DNA of 64,000 bases from contig CM022665.1 of assembly GCA_012295275.1 (NCBI GenBank), forward strand, positions 23,899,946 to 23,963,945. Reading direction: 5' to 3'. The notes beneath the pieces were generated by a model, which did no database searches, was not told where the DNA came from, and worked only from the letters and a program-made list of their open reading frames with translations. The position numbers and the translations under genes were made by a program. Of this stretch, positions 27,099-39,738 are shown piece by piece. The DNA comes from Chrysomallon squamiferum. Its lineage: Eukaryota; Mollusca; Gastropoda; Neomphalida; Peltospiridae. The first letter of the stretch is position 1. Every line of letters begins with the position of its first letter.

Positions 27099-29387
27099 CA
27101 TTGTTAGAAGAACTGTTTTATCCATACATTTTATTATTGTTATTATTATTTTCATTATTATTACAGTTCCATCATCATTATTTATGAAATTAATTTACAA
27201 GCCTCTTTCATAGATAACGTATTATAGTATATACATATTTACATATACACATATTTACTTTTTAAAATCCTTTTTTTTTTTTTTTTTTTTTTGAATATCA
27301 GGGTCGAAATAAAGCACTATCTGGCTTATCGAAACAAACAGAAGTCAATTCTAAAAGTAGCTTAATACCATTACCACGACTTGAACTTGGCTTGTACGTC
27401 ATCACAGAAGTAGCAGGGATACTCTACGCGATCTATTCCGTGTATCGAGATTCTATAGGTCAGTAATAATGATTTGAACGATTTTCATTTCGTAGGTACA
27501 ATACATGATGTCTACCTACTGTCTTATGATTTAACGTGATGATTTCACTTTAATATTCAGACAAACACGCCGATACATTCATACATACATGCTAAAGTAC
27601 GCTGTAATATACTTTACAAAGGTGAACTTTAAACTGACTCGAATCCCTAAGATAAAAATTAAAAATTAAAAACTGAAAAATTATTATTATTATTATTATT
27701 ATTATAGCCACTGTGTTTGTTTAATTCTTAAATACACATTCACAAAAATGCTACAACAAATACATACACAGACATACAGTGGTACATTCACGACATAAAT
27801 ATATTTGTATATTTATCATATAGCTATTATGTTAAAGCACTGGACAGGCCCACATCACAGTTTCAATGTTTACAGACATGATATTATAAGCATAATGTCA
27901 GTTTTTGTTACATAGTTATACAAATCACGTCAGTATGCAAATTATATACTGACTGCCTGAACTATTTTCACCAGTAAAATAACATTAATAATTACAAACA
28001 CCTGCATTAAAAGTATATATATACATGACAAATCCTCTATACATATATACATACATACATACGTACACAGAAACACACATATCACTTATACATACATACA
28101 TATACATAAACACATATGCACATACACATAGATACATACATACATACCTACATACTCAGAAATGCATATCACATATACATACATACATATACATAAACAC
28201 TTAGATACACTTACATATACACATATATACACATACATAATATTAATAATACACACTTTTGTTGTTGTTATTATTACTATTATTACTTCTGCTGCTACTA
28301 CTACTAGTACTACTACTTTTTTTTTTATTAATTAGAACATGATAAACTTTTGCAAAAAAAAAATTACATATGTTGATAAACAAATAACAGTCCTTTTAAT
28401 TATCCAAACATCATTTCCCCACATTTATTCAACAATTTTTTTTTTTAATTTCTTTTCACTTCATATCGCGCTTTCTCAGTCAGCGAAGTAAGAGATAACG
28501 TGTTCGCTGTTACAAATATCAAGTATACAAATGTCTGGAACACACAGTTCAAGCCTGTGATCACATGTGTAATACGATCCCGTATTCCTCGTACATGGAT
28601 CACATTAACTGGACGTAGCCTACGAAGTGAGATGTAAATGCGTGATTAGAGGTTGACTCCAAGCCACGATGAGGTGGCTGGATCAAACTTCGTAACATCT
28701 CAAATTTTCCGTTTCTTTCATTACCACACGATTATTCCATTACACCGCGGTGTCTGTCTCAGTGTGTGTGGGAAGGTGCAAGTAAAATACATTTTGCTAC
28801 TGCTAATAGATAAAAGTGAACAATGAAATGTGGAAATCAAGTTTTATGTCTTATAATTTATGAGAAAAAACAACAACCAAAAACAAAAAGGTGTATTTTT
28901 TAAATTAGGTTACAACAGGTAGAAATCTTTTTGGAAGTATTGTGAAACAAACGCTCATTTATTCATCCTCTGTTCAAACGGGTGTTACAGAAATAATGGA
29001 TCTACGTAAATGAATATTTGGTACTTGTATAATTTAAAAAACCAAAACAACATCTATGTATTCCCTAACAATTTGTAAAACTATTTACTGACACATAAAC
29101 ACACATCTACATGTATATACATAATTTGTAGTTACATACATATATACATATACCTGATATATATATATATATACCATCATTGCTGTTGTTGTTCTGTTAA
29201 TATTACCATTATGTGCAAAGTATAATTACGTTTGTATGGTAGTCTTTTTATTAGTGTTATATATGTATTTAATTGCTATATTTAAAAATAAAAAAATCTT
29301 CTTATTAGATAAAGTTCTTTGGATACATCCAAGTTTTCTTGAAGATGGATGGTCATGGCTGGGAAATAAAAAGGTAAGAAATAACAA

Positions 29388-29460
<73 letters not shown>

Positions 29461-29955
29461 AACATTTCATTTTGAAAGTTACACTGTTTTATGGCTTGCT
29501 GATTGTTTCTTTCTTTATTATGTCGTGTTATTCTAGTTTTTAGTCTTTAAATATCGTTTTCATTTCAGGATATTGCCGATTTCGAGTGGAAGTTTTGGTT
29601 TAAAACATTACTGCAACTTTTGCCATGGTTTGCAGGGCATTTTTTGTTTGGAAAACTCCTTGAAGTAACATTCCCAAAGGTGAGCTGCTAATACTTTAGT
29701 TTACCATTTACAAAACAAGAAATCTTTATGTAATTACACATTAATATACACTTGTTCAACTATAAACGTATTTTATTTATTTATTTAGTCTTTGTTTTGT
29801 TTATTTATATATTTAAATTATTTCAAAATCTTTGTACAATATACTTGCATTTACCTCATGTTTTTAAAATGAAGTCTTATTTATATATTTATATGTTATT
29901 ATTAAATTAATTAATTAACTAATTAACTTATTGATTAATTAATTTGTCTATTTAT

Positions 29956-30001
<46 letters not shown>

Positions 30002-33000
30002 TAAATGAACATTTCACAAAATTTTTGAACAGTCTTTAAACTACGTTTACAGTTTCGGAACCCTGGATATTTGCTGTTTTCCATGATTTTTTTTCTTGTA
30101 ATGTTTGGCTGGAAGATCTTTCTGCTTTTTCTGGCTCATGCCTACGTCATGTTCATCGTAGCTAGCATCGGCAGTATCGTTCTCGTATGGGTGGCAAGTC
30201 TCGGAATGATGCTCGCCATAAATTTTGAACAGTTGCAGACATTCGTAGTATGTTCATATTAAACTTATGTCATGACCACTGTACCAATATACAATGTCCA
30301 TTAGTCAATCCATTTTATTTGTTTAACCAATGATTGTACCGTTTATCAAATACAGGTACTGAACCATTTATCCGGCAAGCTTGGGATCGGAGATGGTCCG
30401 GATTTCTGGATTTGTCGGATTTCTGGATAGAGTCTAAACCTTTATTTAAAACAGAAAATAAAAAATAGAAAAAGAACGAAAAAGAAAACAAAAATTGTAT
30501 TTAACAGATACAGTGTAATACAGTTCTAAAGCAGGTTCTGTTCGATCTTTATTAAATTATTTAAAATTCATAAAATACCTGCATAGAATATTCTTTTCAC
30601 TAGTATGCAGTGTTTTGTTCTGTTCTTTTATAAATGATAAATGAAAAAGAGTAAACTGAATGAAATAATAGACAGCAACGTTCTCGCTTGACGTAAACTA
30701 AAATAAAGCACGCCTAATTCAAAAACAGAAAATTTAAAAACTAACTGGTCTTCTGGATGCCCCGGATTTCTGAGAGCCGGATAAATTGTTCAGTACCTTT
30801 ATTTTAAATTGTTGTCGATATATAGTCACATTCTGAAACGCTAAAAGCTAATAAACTATAATACTAAACTATAATCGGAGATTTATATTCAAAAATACAC
30901 AGCTAAAACATTTTCATTTATTTAAAAGAAAACATATTTAATGTCTTCTTTTCTTCTTTTCAGAAATATCTTATCGATTCGGACGAAACAGAAAATGAAA
31001 CTCTTTATGCCATTTTAGTCATACTTGCCAAGATAAATCTTAACTATGCAAGTTTCTGTTTAGATAAAGTGAACAACAAGGCGATATTATCTGGCAACAA
31101 AGCTTCGGACAAGTATATTAAGAATAAAAAACACGCCTCCAAAAGTCAGTCAAAGGCTACAAAAGACGGCCAACCTCCGCGTCCAGAGCCGCAATACGAT
31201 TTGAATGACATGTTGCAATATATTTTCTATTTTCCACTAATGTTTTGCGCACCAGTTGTTAATTTTGATACATTTTGTATTCAGGTACGTAAATTCAATG
31301 AAATTTATAAAAATTATAATAATATTTAACAACATATTTTCATCAGTTTACAAATTCGCAGTGACTTTTAAATCACAGAATAACGAAACTTTGTAAGAAA
31401 TAAAAGCTGCACAACATCGTCGTTTGGTACACCGGCTGTTCTTTACAAAACAAATAAAATAAAATAAAATAAAATAAAATAAAATAAATAAATAAATAAA
31501 TAATATGAAAAGACAAACAAACCCTATAAATATTATTTTCTGTAACATTTTATTTGAAAATAGATTTTCTTTTTCCCAATGTGTTGTCCTGGGCAATAAC
31601 ATCAAAGACAGAAAACTATATTCTAGTTTATTTATTCCATCTAGATAAACGAATCTCCACGACCATGGAACAGACGGAAAATCTTGGGCGCCATCTTTTC
31701 TTTTCTGCGTATCGGTTTCTGGGCTTTATTTATAGAGTTCACGAGCCACTTTTTGTATTTTTCTGCCTTAATGTACAACCCATATGTATTGGACAGCGTT
31801 TCCACGTGGACATTACTCGGGATCGGATACTTAAAAGGACAGTTCAAGATGGTCAAATATGTTGTTTTTTATGGTTTGACAGGACAACTAGCCAGACTGG
31901 ACGATATTGTTGTTCCGGATCCTCCTAACTGTATCTCCTACATCTATCGCTATTCGGAAATGTGGAAGTAAGAAAATCAAGAGTCTAATAAACCTACGTA
32001 ATTTGTACTTTTTATCATACTGTGGTAAATACGTATGAAATCAAGGAACAGTAAATCAATCAAGCTGAATTTGAAATGGTTCCAAATTCATGACTTTTCG
32101 AATGGGTTAAACTTTGATTCCAAAACAGTACTGTTTATTCATTTTCACCATTTTCACCATTTTAAAAAAAAAAATTTTTTTTGCACACACGCACACTCAT
32201 ACGCACAGAAAAAGTACGCATTTACACATGGATAAATCCACATTTTTTTTTTCTTTTGTTATTAGATCAAAATGAATTAAAAATTATTATATTATTTTAT
32301 TTCCAGATTATTCGATAAAGGAATATATATCTTTACCAAAAAGTAAGTCGGCCATTTCTAATTCGTCTCTTGTTTTATAATAATTAATTTCTATCTTTGA
32401 TTGTTTAATAAAGAGTCTTGCATGACATTTTGCTGTCACACAATAATATTCAGAATATTATATGTCTTTTTTGTTTCTTCTTTTTTTTTTGGAGATATTT
32501 GTTTTTACTTTTATTAATTTATTTATTCATATTTTAAATACATGCACATATATATATACTTAGGTTGAAATACGTTAAAACAAAATTCTTTCATACATTT
32601 CTCTCTCTCTCTCTTTATCTCTGTTTGCCAGACTGTTCTTCTGTCTATCTACATATACAGCTTTCTGTTTTCCAAATTAAATTTCTTATTGACCTTTATT
32701 GATTTTTGGTTCACGAATTGTAATATTTCATACTTCCAGATATATCTATATTCCTATTGGGGGCTCCAAGGCTGGTATTTTTCGAAAACTGTTTGCGTCG
32801 TTAATTTGCTTTATGTTCTTTAATATGTATCACGGCCTAGATTTGTACATGTTTATTTGGTGTCTTCTAAACTTTGTGGAATTAGTGATAGAAGAATTTG
32901 CTTCTTTGATAGAACAAACGAAAACTGTTCAGGAATTTGAGGTAAGAATAAATATTTTTTTTCTTTTTTTTTTTAGAAATATATGCAGATACCGAGCCAT

Positions 33001-33448
33001 TTATCCGGAAAATCCAGAAAATCGGTTTTTTTAAAATGGCTACTGTTGAATTAGGTGCGCTTTGTTTTAGTTTCCCTGACGTCAGTTCAAACGAGGATGT
33101 TGCTGTATATTATCTAATTCAGTTTACTTTCATTTTCATTTATTACCATTTATAAAAGAATTAAATATAACACCACGTACTAGTGAAAGGAGTATTCTAT
33201 ATAGGTATTTTATGACTTTTAAATAATTTAATAAAGATAAAACAGACGCTACTTTAAAACTGTTTGAAATTGTATCTGTTAAATACAATTTCATTCTTCT
33301 TTTTTTTCAAGCTTACCGGATAAAAGGTTCCGTACCTGTATATGCAGTGTTTCTTTGTATTATATTGTTCAAGAAATTTCGACATTATTATAATTATTAT
33401 CATGAACATCACGAACATCATCATCATCATCATCGATGTTGTTGTTGC

Positions 33449-33483
<35 letters not shown>

Positions 33484-35109
33484 TATTTTTTTATATTTAA
33501 TTTATTAATGAAAATCATTATTATCACTATTGTTATGTGTGGCCAATAACGCACTATTGTTATTTATTAATTTGTTTATTTATCCAACCTAATTGGATGT
33601 TGAATTTATTTGTACACGTTATTTCACTGATACAGCAATTCTGAATGTAGCCACGGTGTCAACGTCGTTACTTTAATGTCAACAGTTGAAACGGACGTGT
33701 ACATCTACCACAATGGTGAGAGAGGCTGTATAATATGTGTGTGCACCAGCGGCATTGATGACAGCAGTACATCGTCGTTTCATGGTCTGTTTTACCTCCA
33801 CCATGAATGCCAGCCCACACCATGATGCTGCCACCGCCATATCGGTCATGCTGAATGACGTTGTCTGCATCATACCGTTCTCCCCGTCGCCTCCATACAT
33901 GATGCTTACCATCCGCAAACTGAACACAAAACCTGGATTCGTCTGTGAATAATGTCTAATCCCATTGTTTAAGTCGTCAGTGTTGATGTATTCTGGCCCA
34001 ACTCAGACGTTCTTGAATGTGACGCGCTGTCAGGGGAACAGCTACAACAGGGCGACGTGCTTGTAAACCAGCAGCATGAAGACGGTTACGGACAGTTTGA
34101 GCATCAATTCTAGGGCTAAACGTGGAGCACGTTCGAACCTGTGACGTCGAGATAAGATCACGTACAGTACGCATAGCGGCGTGCGATATGACAGATGGTG
34201 TTCTTTTCATTACCCAAAGCGACAGGGAACATGCAGCTAACGGAGTTTCATCATTTTATTTTAATTTATTTGGAAGCAACAGTCTTTTACAAAAACTTGC
34301 TAAACGTTTTTTGATTAATTTACACAATCACTATGATCATAATCATATTTAAATGTACCTTTGTTGTACAACTTGTAACAGACTACACCACATACCTCGG
34401 CAGTTGGGTAGTTTTCTTTCGTGAAGTATCTGGACAGTAAATTCTAGAATATCTACATTTTTGTTTTCTTTCAGGCAAAGTACCTGTCGCCTCGGTGGAC
34501 AAGACGAATACGTGGTATTCTCGCAGTACCGCTGTTCTACATCTCTATTTACGCCATATTCTTTTTCTTTGGCGGAAAGGTGATTGGCATCATATACCTT
34601 ACCAGAAATTTTCTAAATGGTACGTTTTTGCTTTTTGAATAATTATTTAGAATTTCTTTCTTATATATATTTTGTTGTTGTTGTTAAAATCTGTCCAGAT
34701 TTTCCTTATTATATCAATGCTAATCAAACTAAAGAGAATTTAATAATAATGTACTAATGCACGTTGTTTAAACTTAAAACATGTCTGAAACGTTTTACGT
34801 GTATGTATGTGTATGTATGATTTTTATCTGTACGCATACGTGTATGTTTGTTTCTTTGTATGTGTGAGCTTGTATATACGTAGGTCGTATGTATTTTAAC
34901 CCTGCATCCTTACAGTCAAAAAGAATACTGAGTTTATTTTGTATTTGTTTGTGTGTGTGTTTGGTTGGTCGGTTAGTTGGTTGATTTATTTTATTTTATT
35001 TTTAGTAACTTTGATGGCATTCCTTACAACGTACATCATAATGTACTGTGGCATTCAAGTAGCTATGGAGATCGAAGGAAGGCGAGCACAGCACCTGAAG
35101 AAAAACTGA
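26498..35109 (+). CDS. HHAT: Hedgehog acyltransferase (HHAT-type MBOAT), catalytic His retained
   Basis: Predicted to transfer palmitate to the N-terminal Cys of Hedgehog ligands in the ER membrane (from family membership). Exons: 26498-26500 (start codon only), 27302-27458, 29309-29373, 29569-29679, 30053-30244, 30964-31284, 31645-31967, 32307-32342, 32740-32941, 34475-34619, 35006-35109; all phases agree, 552 residues (human 493). Recognisable stretches: LELGLYVITEVAGILYA (first membrane segment), DFEWKFWFK, MLQYIFYFPL, MVKYVVFYGL, MWKLFDKG, KYIYIPIGGS and MYHGLDLY. The MBOAT Asp (Asp394, codon 32314) and His (His434, codon 32831) are 40 residues apart, as in human HHAT (D339/H379). There are many hydrophobic segments, and a charged Lys/Ser-rich insert (about 260-305) is longer than in human. 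The C-terminus is EGRRAQHLKKN, with AATAAA 105 bases after the stop. The first exon is inferred from the frame and the paralogue. Confidence 0.92.
27032..27096. repeat. (GA)n microsatellite in HHAT intron 1
   Basis: More than 30 GA units, about 200 bases before the T-rich acceptor tract of exon 2. Confidence 0.95.
28030..28250. repeat. (CATA)n/(TACA)n degenerate tetranucleotide region in HHAT intron 2
   Basis: Imperfect arrays of CATA/TACA with CACATA variants over about 220 bases, followed by ATT and ACT triplets to about 28317. Confidence 0.85.
28450..28760 (+). other. GC-richer non-repetitive block with tRNA-like A and B boxes in HHAT intron 2
   Basis: This stretch has far more CpG than its surroundings. 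TAGCCTACGAAG (28616) approximates a Pol III A box, and GGTTGACTCC (28651) is one base short of a B box, 35 bases downstream. It may be an old tRNA-derived SINE, but no foldable tRNA is evident. Confidence 0.25.
29388..29459. repeat. (ATT)n microsatellite directly after HHAT exon 3
   Basis: About 23 ATT units beginning 15 bases after the exon 3 donor at 29373. Confidence 0.95.
30353..30799 (-). mobile_element. MITE copy 1 (GGTACTGAACCATTTATCCGG family) in HHAT intron 5
   Basis: Left end CAGGTACTGAACCATTTATC; right end reverse-complemented AAGGTACTGAACAATTTATC; each followed inward by CGGC and TA-flanked (30351-30352, 30800-30801). The interior shares several blocks, in reverse orientation, with the element at 32986-33338, including a GACGT...ACGTTGCTGTCTATTAT-like block and a TTTAAATAATTTAATAAAGAT block. 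Confidence 0.8.
32986..33338 (+). mobile_element. MITE copy 2, same family, in HHAT intron 9
   Basis: Left end CAGATACCGAGCCATTTATC; right end reverse-complemented CAGGTACGGAACCTTTTATC; each followed by CGG. TA follows on the right. The interior matches copy 1 (30353-30799) in the opposite orientation. Taken with the family-like ends, this is a second, shorter copy, inserted just inside the intron after exon 9. Confidence 0.75.
33660..34210 (-). pseudogene. Tc1/mariner-like transposase relic in HHAT intron 9
   Basis: On the minus strand, frames from 34210 down give a helix-turn-helix part with QTVRNRLHAAGLQARRP and VPLTARHIQERLSWARIHQH. After a break come TDESRFCVQFADGKHHVWRR and IQHDRYGGGSIMVWAGI, characteristic of Tc1-type transposases. 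The N-terminus, the third catalytic acidic residue and the C-terminus are absent, and frames are broken, so it is a dead fragment antisense to HHAT. Confidence 0.85.
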
Positions 35110-35212
35110 TTTTGAAATACAAAGAAATGTCCTCAAGTGTTCTGAACACAAAATACTTTTTTTCGGTGAATTATAGGGGGAACAAAACTAATAATCGCAC
35201 TAAAAATACAGA

Positions 35213-35218
35213 AATAAA
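35213..35218 (+). terminator. HHAT polyadenylation signal candidate
   Basis: AATAAA 104 bases downstream of the HHAT stop codon, the first such hexamer after it. Confidence 0.5.
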
Positions 35219-36180
35219 ATATAAATAACGAAATGTATTAAGAAAAATATATCGGAGAAAGAGAGAGAGAATTAATTAGCGTACACTAATAATTAAATAT
35301 GGATAATGGAGTTTATTGTTATTTCAAAATACGTATATCAATGACATCATTGGTTAATCGTTTTTAAAACAGTTTTAATAATGTAAAGATTGAAACAATG
35401 ACAAAGATATAATCATAACAGAGTGCTTTACCACTTAAACTTAAGCTCGATTTTTTTTTTATATATATTTTAGATTATTTTATTAGCAAAATGTAAAACG
35501 TGATTATATTCACCGAAGATTCAAACGCACTTTAGTTTATCAGAATTTCAGATACTCACAACCGTAAGACGTTATGATCGAAAGAATACTCATTCTGTAA
35601 AGTTATATAAATATAATTGAGAATCAGATAATTCCTATAACTTGCGAAAGAAAGCATTCCCGTAAATAAGGTTTTATAAAAATCAAATCAGAAACTTCGT
35701 AGGATCGGGATATGTTTCAAACTTTTTAATTTCATAAATTTGCAGTGAAATATAGATAAGCAAAATGAAATGGTAGGTTTAAAAATCATGTTATTGAAGA
35801 AAAAAACACAAAAACCCAACAACAAACAAACAACAACATAATATTTTTATTTCAGTTTTATTTGTCGGCACTTTCAATGTTTTTAAAATGAGCATGGAGA
35901 AGAAGAAGAAAAAAAAAACTCAAGAAGGTGTATATATAAATATATAAGCCAATATTTCATTCGCTAAAGGAATGTAAATTTACAATGATTAATATTCAGT
36001 ACGAATAAAAATAAATGTTTAAAGTTTCCACAACCAGCAACTATATAAAATGTGCAAATACAAATCTGTGTGAGAAAACGAAGAACAGCACAAACCAGTA
36101 ACTCAAATTATAAAAATCAAATTATAAAAATCTACTACAAAAGCATCCCTATTTCAGTCCATAGAAAACGTCAATCTCAT

Positions 36181-36186
36181 TTTATT
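36181..36186 (-). terminator. Polyadenylation signal candidate of the minus-strand HHAT-like gene
   Basis: AATAAA on the minus strand about 150 bases beyond the stop codon at 36335. A second hexamer overlaps the stop codon itself. Confidence 0.4.
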
Positions 36187-36217
36187 ATCTTATAATACTA
36201 ATACTAGTACCAATATG

Positions 36218-36270
<53 letters not shown>

Positions 36271-36334
36271 TATGATGTTTTTTGAACGTCATCTACATGC
36301 ACCACCATATTATTATCGCCATAGATGAAATGTT

Positions 36335-38547
36335 TTATTCTGTTTTCGTTTTCGGAGTTTTGGTTCTTGATTCAATCTGAATGGCTATTTGGAAACAGCA
36401 GTAGACGATAAAACACAGTAGAAATGTAGTGTATCTGTCTCCTGTGAAAATAACAGTAATAATAAAAAAATAATAATAATAAGAAAAAGCAGTAGAAGAA
36501 GAAATAATCAAAATTAAAAAAAAAAAAAAAAAGAAAGAAAGAAAAATGACAGCCGAAATAGAAATTCTTTGAATTTGTATGTTTAATATCTTGCTTTGTT
36601 TGTATAAATGTTTTCGTTAGTATGTTCGCTTCTGTGTGTGTACACATTACACGCGATACAAAGAAACTGCCCATGTGTAAATAGGTATCTACTAACGAAT
36701 ATGTACGTGTATATGATTTATAACTGTCCGTGCGTATTTGTTAGCTATATATTGCTACTGTGAGTAGGTGAAACCTCTAACAACATACCATTTCGTACCA
36801 TCCTTCTTACTATAATGTTTTGTGTCTGAACGCTGGCTGCCACACCGGCACTAGCAAACCAGCCCAGCAGATAGAGAGGAACATACGACATTACTCGGAG
36901 TCGTCTTCTCCATACCGGCGTGAAAGGTTTCTGCAAGACAAACATATCAACACTTTATTTATTTATTTACTTACTTATTTACTGCATTATTTAAGAAAAT
37001 ACAGTAGAGGATATTGAGGATTTGCAAGAATATTTCCGGTTCCAATCAAACGTTATAAAACGCCGTTTTCACCAAACAGAATTTCCAAGAGGAACAAACA
37101 TTTGAAAAGCTTGAGTCATCAGAGACTAATGTAAAATGGAAAGTCGTCACCGGCTCCATGCAAATGTATAGGTTAAATGTTCAAGCGGAATGAATCCTAT
37201 GCTAGCCCAGGAGTTTGGCTATTTATTTATTTATTTATTTATTTACTAGTCCTGTATAAACATAATACACATAAATACTGTGACATATATACACACTCAC
37301 ATACATACATACATACATACATACATACATACATACATACATACATACATACATACATACATAGATACATACATACATACATACATACATACATACATAC
37401 ATACATACTAGTACATACACATATGTATGCATAAACATAACATTCAACTGACAAATAGTATATTTAAATACTCGTACTTGCCTCAAGTTTTTGAAACAGT
37501 TTAGTTTGTGCAACTAAACCTACATACTTTTCTAATACTAGTTCAATAACACAGAACACAATTAGTTTTATTGCACCTTCGGAGATGCCGAGGTAGTTGC
37601 AAATGACCAAGAAGCAGACGAATAATGCTAACACGTGTTTTAAATGACCTTTTCTTGATCCTCCGAGAGGAATGTAGATGTATCTGTGAATAAAAATAAA
37701 TAGCCCTGACATGTCAGTTTGTTAAGAGGTTTATTATACAGAATCATTTGGTACATGCTTTTTAATACTATCCCGCTTATCAGAAATAATAATCTAAATT
37801 ACATAAATGGCTTAATAAGTAGAATAAAATAAAATAGTCCCGATAACCCAGTGAAATCTGAAACATTCCCTGTAGTGCAACGTGAGGTTATTTAAAAGTA
37901 ATAATTATGCATTCCGCTGTTAAATTCCCGATATAGATTACATAAAAAAACAACAACACATCAATACTGTTATTTGTCACATAATGAACTTGATGCAATG
38001 ATATACTATTTTTATGAGATATTAGTAAGCTAATATATTCATTAATTTATTCATTTATTCATTCATCCATCCACTCGCTCATTCACTCACCTACTTACAC
38101 ACCACCCATCAGTTAATTAATTAATTCATTCAACAATGCATCGATCCATCCATCCACTCACTCATTCACTCACTTATTCACCACCATTATTTAATTATTT
38201 AATTAATTTATTCGTTCATTCATTCATTCATTCATTCATTCATTCATTCATTCTCACTTCAATGCTTATCAGAGGTAATTTATTACCTTTCACGCTGATT
38301 GTGTAACGAACATCCAAATTTGAATTACTAAAAATAATATGAGGACTACGTGCTGGAAACATCGTCTCTACGACCTACTCGTATTCTTTTCTAAACAGGA
38401 TTACAACGAATACTGCTTGGAATAATATACAGAATTACATCTCAATGATTTGACGATTTCCTGTCAGTTCAGTTGCATGTTTGTATGTCTTTTGGGGAGT
38501 TAACCGTTTATTTGAAGATAATTTGAAAATGTCTTCTTCTTCTTCTT

Positions 38548-38578
<31 letters not shown>

Positions 38579-38924
38579 TTATTATTATTATTAATATTAT
38601 TAATATTTATTATTATTATTATTATTATTACTGAAAATAGTTTGACTTAATAGACACCTGTGGTGTTACAATTTTCATATTTCATTGGATTATTATTATG
38701 TTTTGTTTTTACTATTTATTTATTTATTATTTTGTATATAATTTTTGAAAACTAAACTCACCTCTTATTAAATTCATATATTCCTCTGTCAAACGTTCTG
38801 AAAATGAAAATAAGAATGATAATTATCTCCGTTACCATCAACAGTAATGATAACAACAACAACAGCAATAGCTGGAATAAGAATAATAAAAATATCAAGA
38901 GCAAAGACAACAAAAATACTAAAT

Positions 38925-38971
<47 letters not shown>

Positions 38972-39202
38972 TTACTTCTACTACTACTACTCCTATTACC
39001 ACTGCTACAACTATCAATAACAACAACAACAACAACAACAACAACAATAGCAATATAATAATAATGATGATAATAACAACAGCAGCAATAACTGCAATAA
39101 AAATAATGAAAGTATCAAGTGCAAAGATTATATTACTATTACTAATACTGCTACTCCTCCTATTATTACTATTACTACAGCTATCAATACTACTACTACT
39201 AT

Positions 39203-39240
<38 letters not shown>

Positions 39241-39679
39241 ATAATAATAATAATAATAACTGCAGAGCATATATATTATATTTATTATCAGCTAAAAACA
39301 CTAAACTGTTACCTCCATATATCTGAAAAGCGATAAATAGGGAAAAGACATCGAGGTAATGCTGGAGTCTCAACACCATCCAGGTTCGCTAACCACTGGG
39401 CGAAGCCGTAGTATACAAGCCTCTTGATCACCATCAGCTGGCCGTGAAAGAATGCCATGCCCATCATGGTCCATCGAGTGATACGGTAGAACAAGCGCTT
39501 ATGCTTGGTGAAACCAGTAACGTAAAAATAATGCAGACAAACATCAACGAAAACTGCCCAGAAAGCAATCCTTAGAAATGCTAAGACGGAGTTGAAGATT
39601 CGCTTTTTGGTCCAAGGGGTTTTGGGTTGATTTATCTACGTTAGTAAAGATGATGAAACATTTACACGTTTATAAATAT

Positions 39680-39738
<59 letters not shown>

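Larger units (their letters stand above)
35110..36334. other. Region between the two convergent HHAT-family genes
   Basis: 1.2 kb separating the stop codons. It holds both 3' UTRs, an (AAT)n tract (36226-36268) and no recognisable exon. The short distance means that the 3' UTRs could meet or overlap. Confidence 0.6.

Noticed and set aside
31554-31928. 124-codon plus-strand frame overlapping HHAT exon 7
   Set aside because: Shifted relative to the frame that reads MVKYVVFYGL and LARLDD and that joins neighbouring exons; only the latter matches HHAT.
33737-33952. Plus-strand open frame with many Ala and His
   Set aside because: Reverse strand of the Tc1-like transposase relic, whose minus-strand frame carries the recognisable motifs.
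37177-37513. Tandem tetranucleotide array considered as CRISPR-like repeat
   Set aside because: Pure CATA microsatellite without spacers, in an intron of an animal gene.
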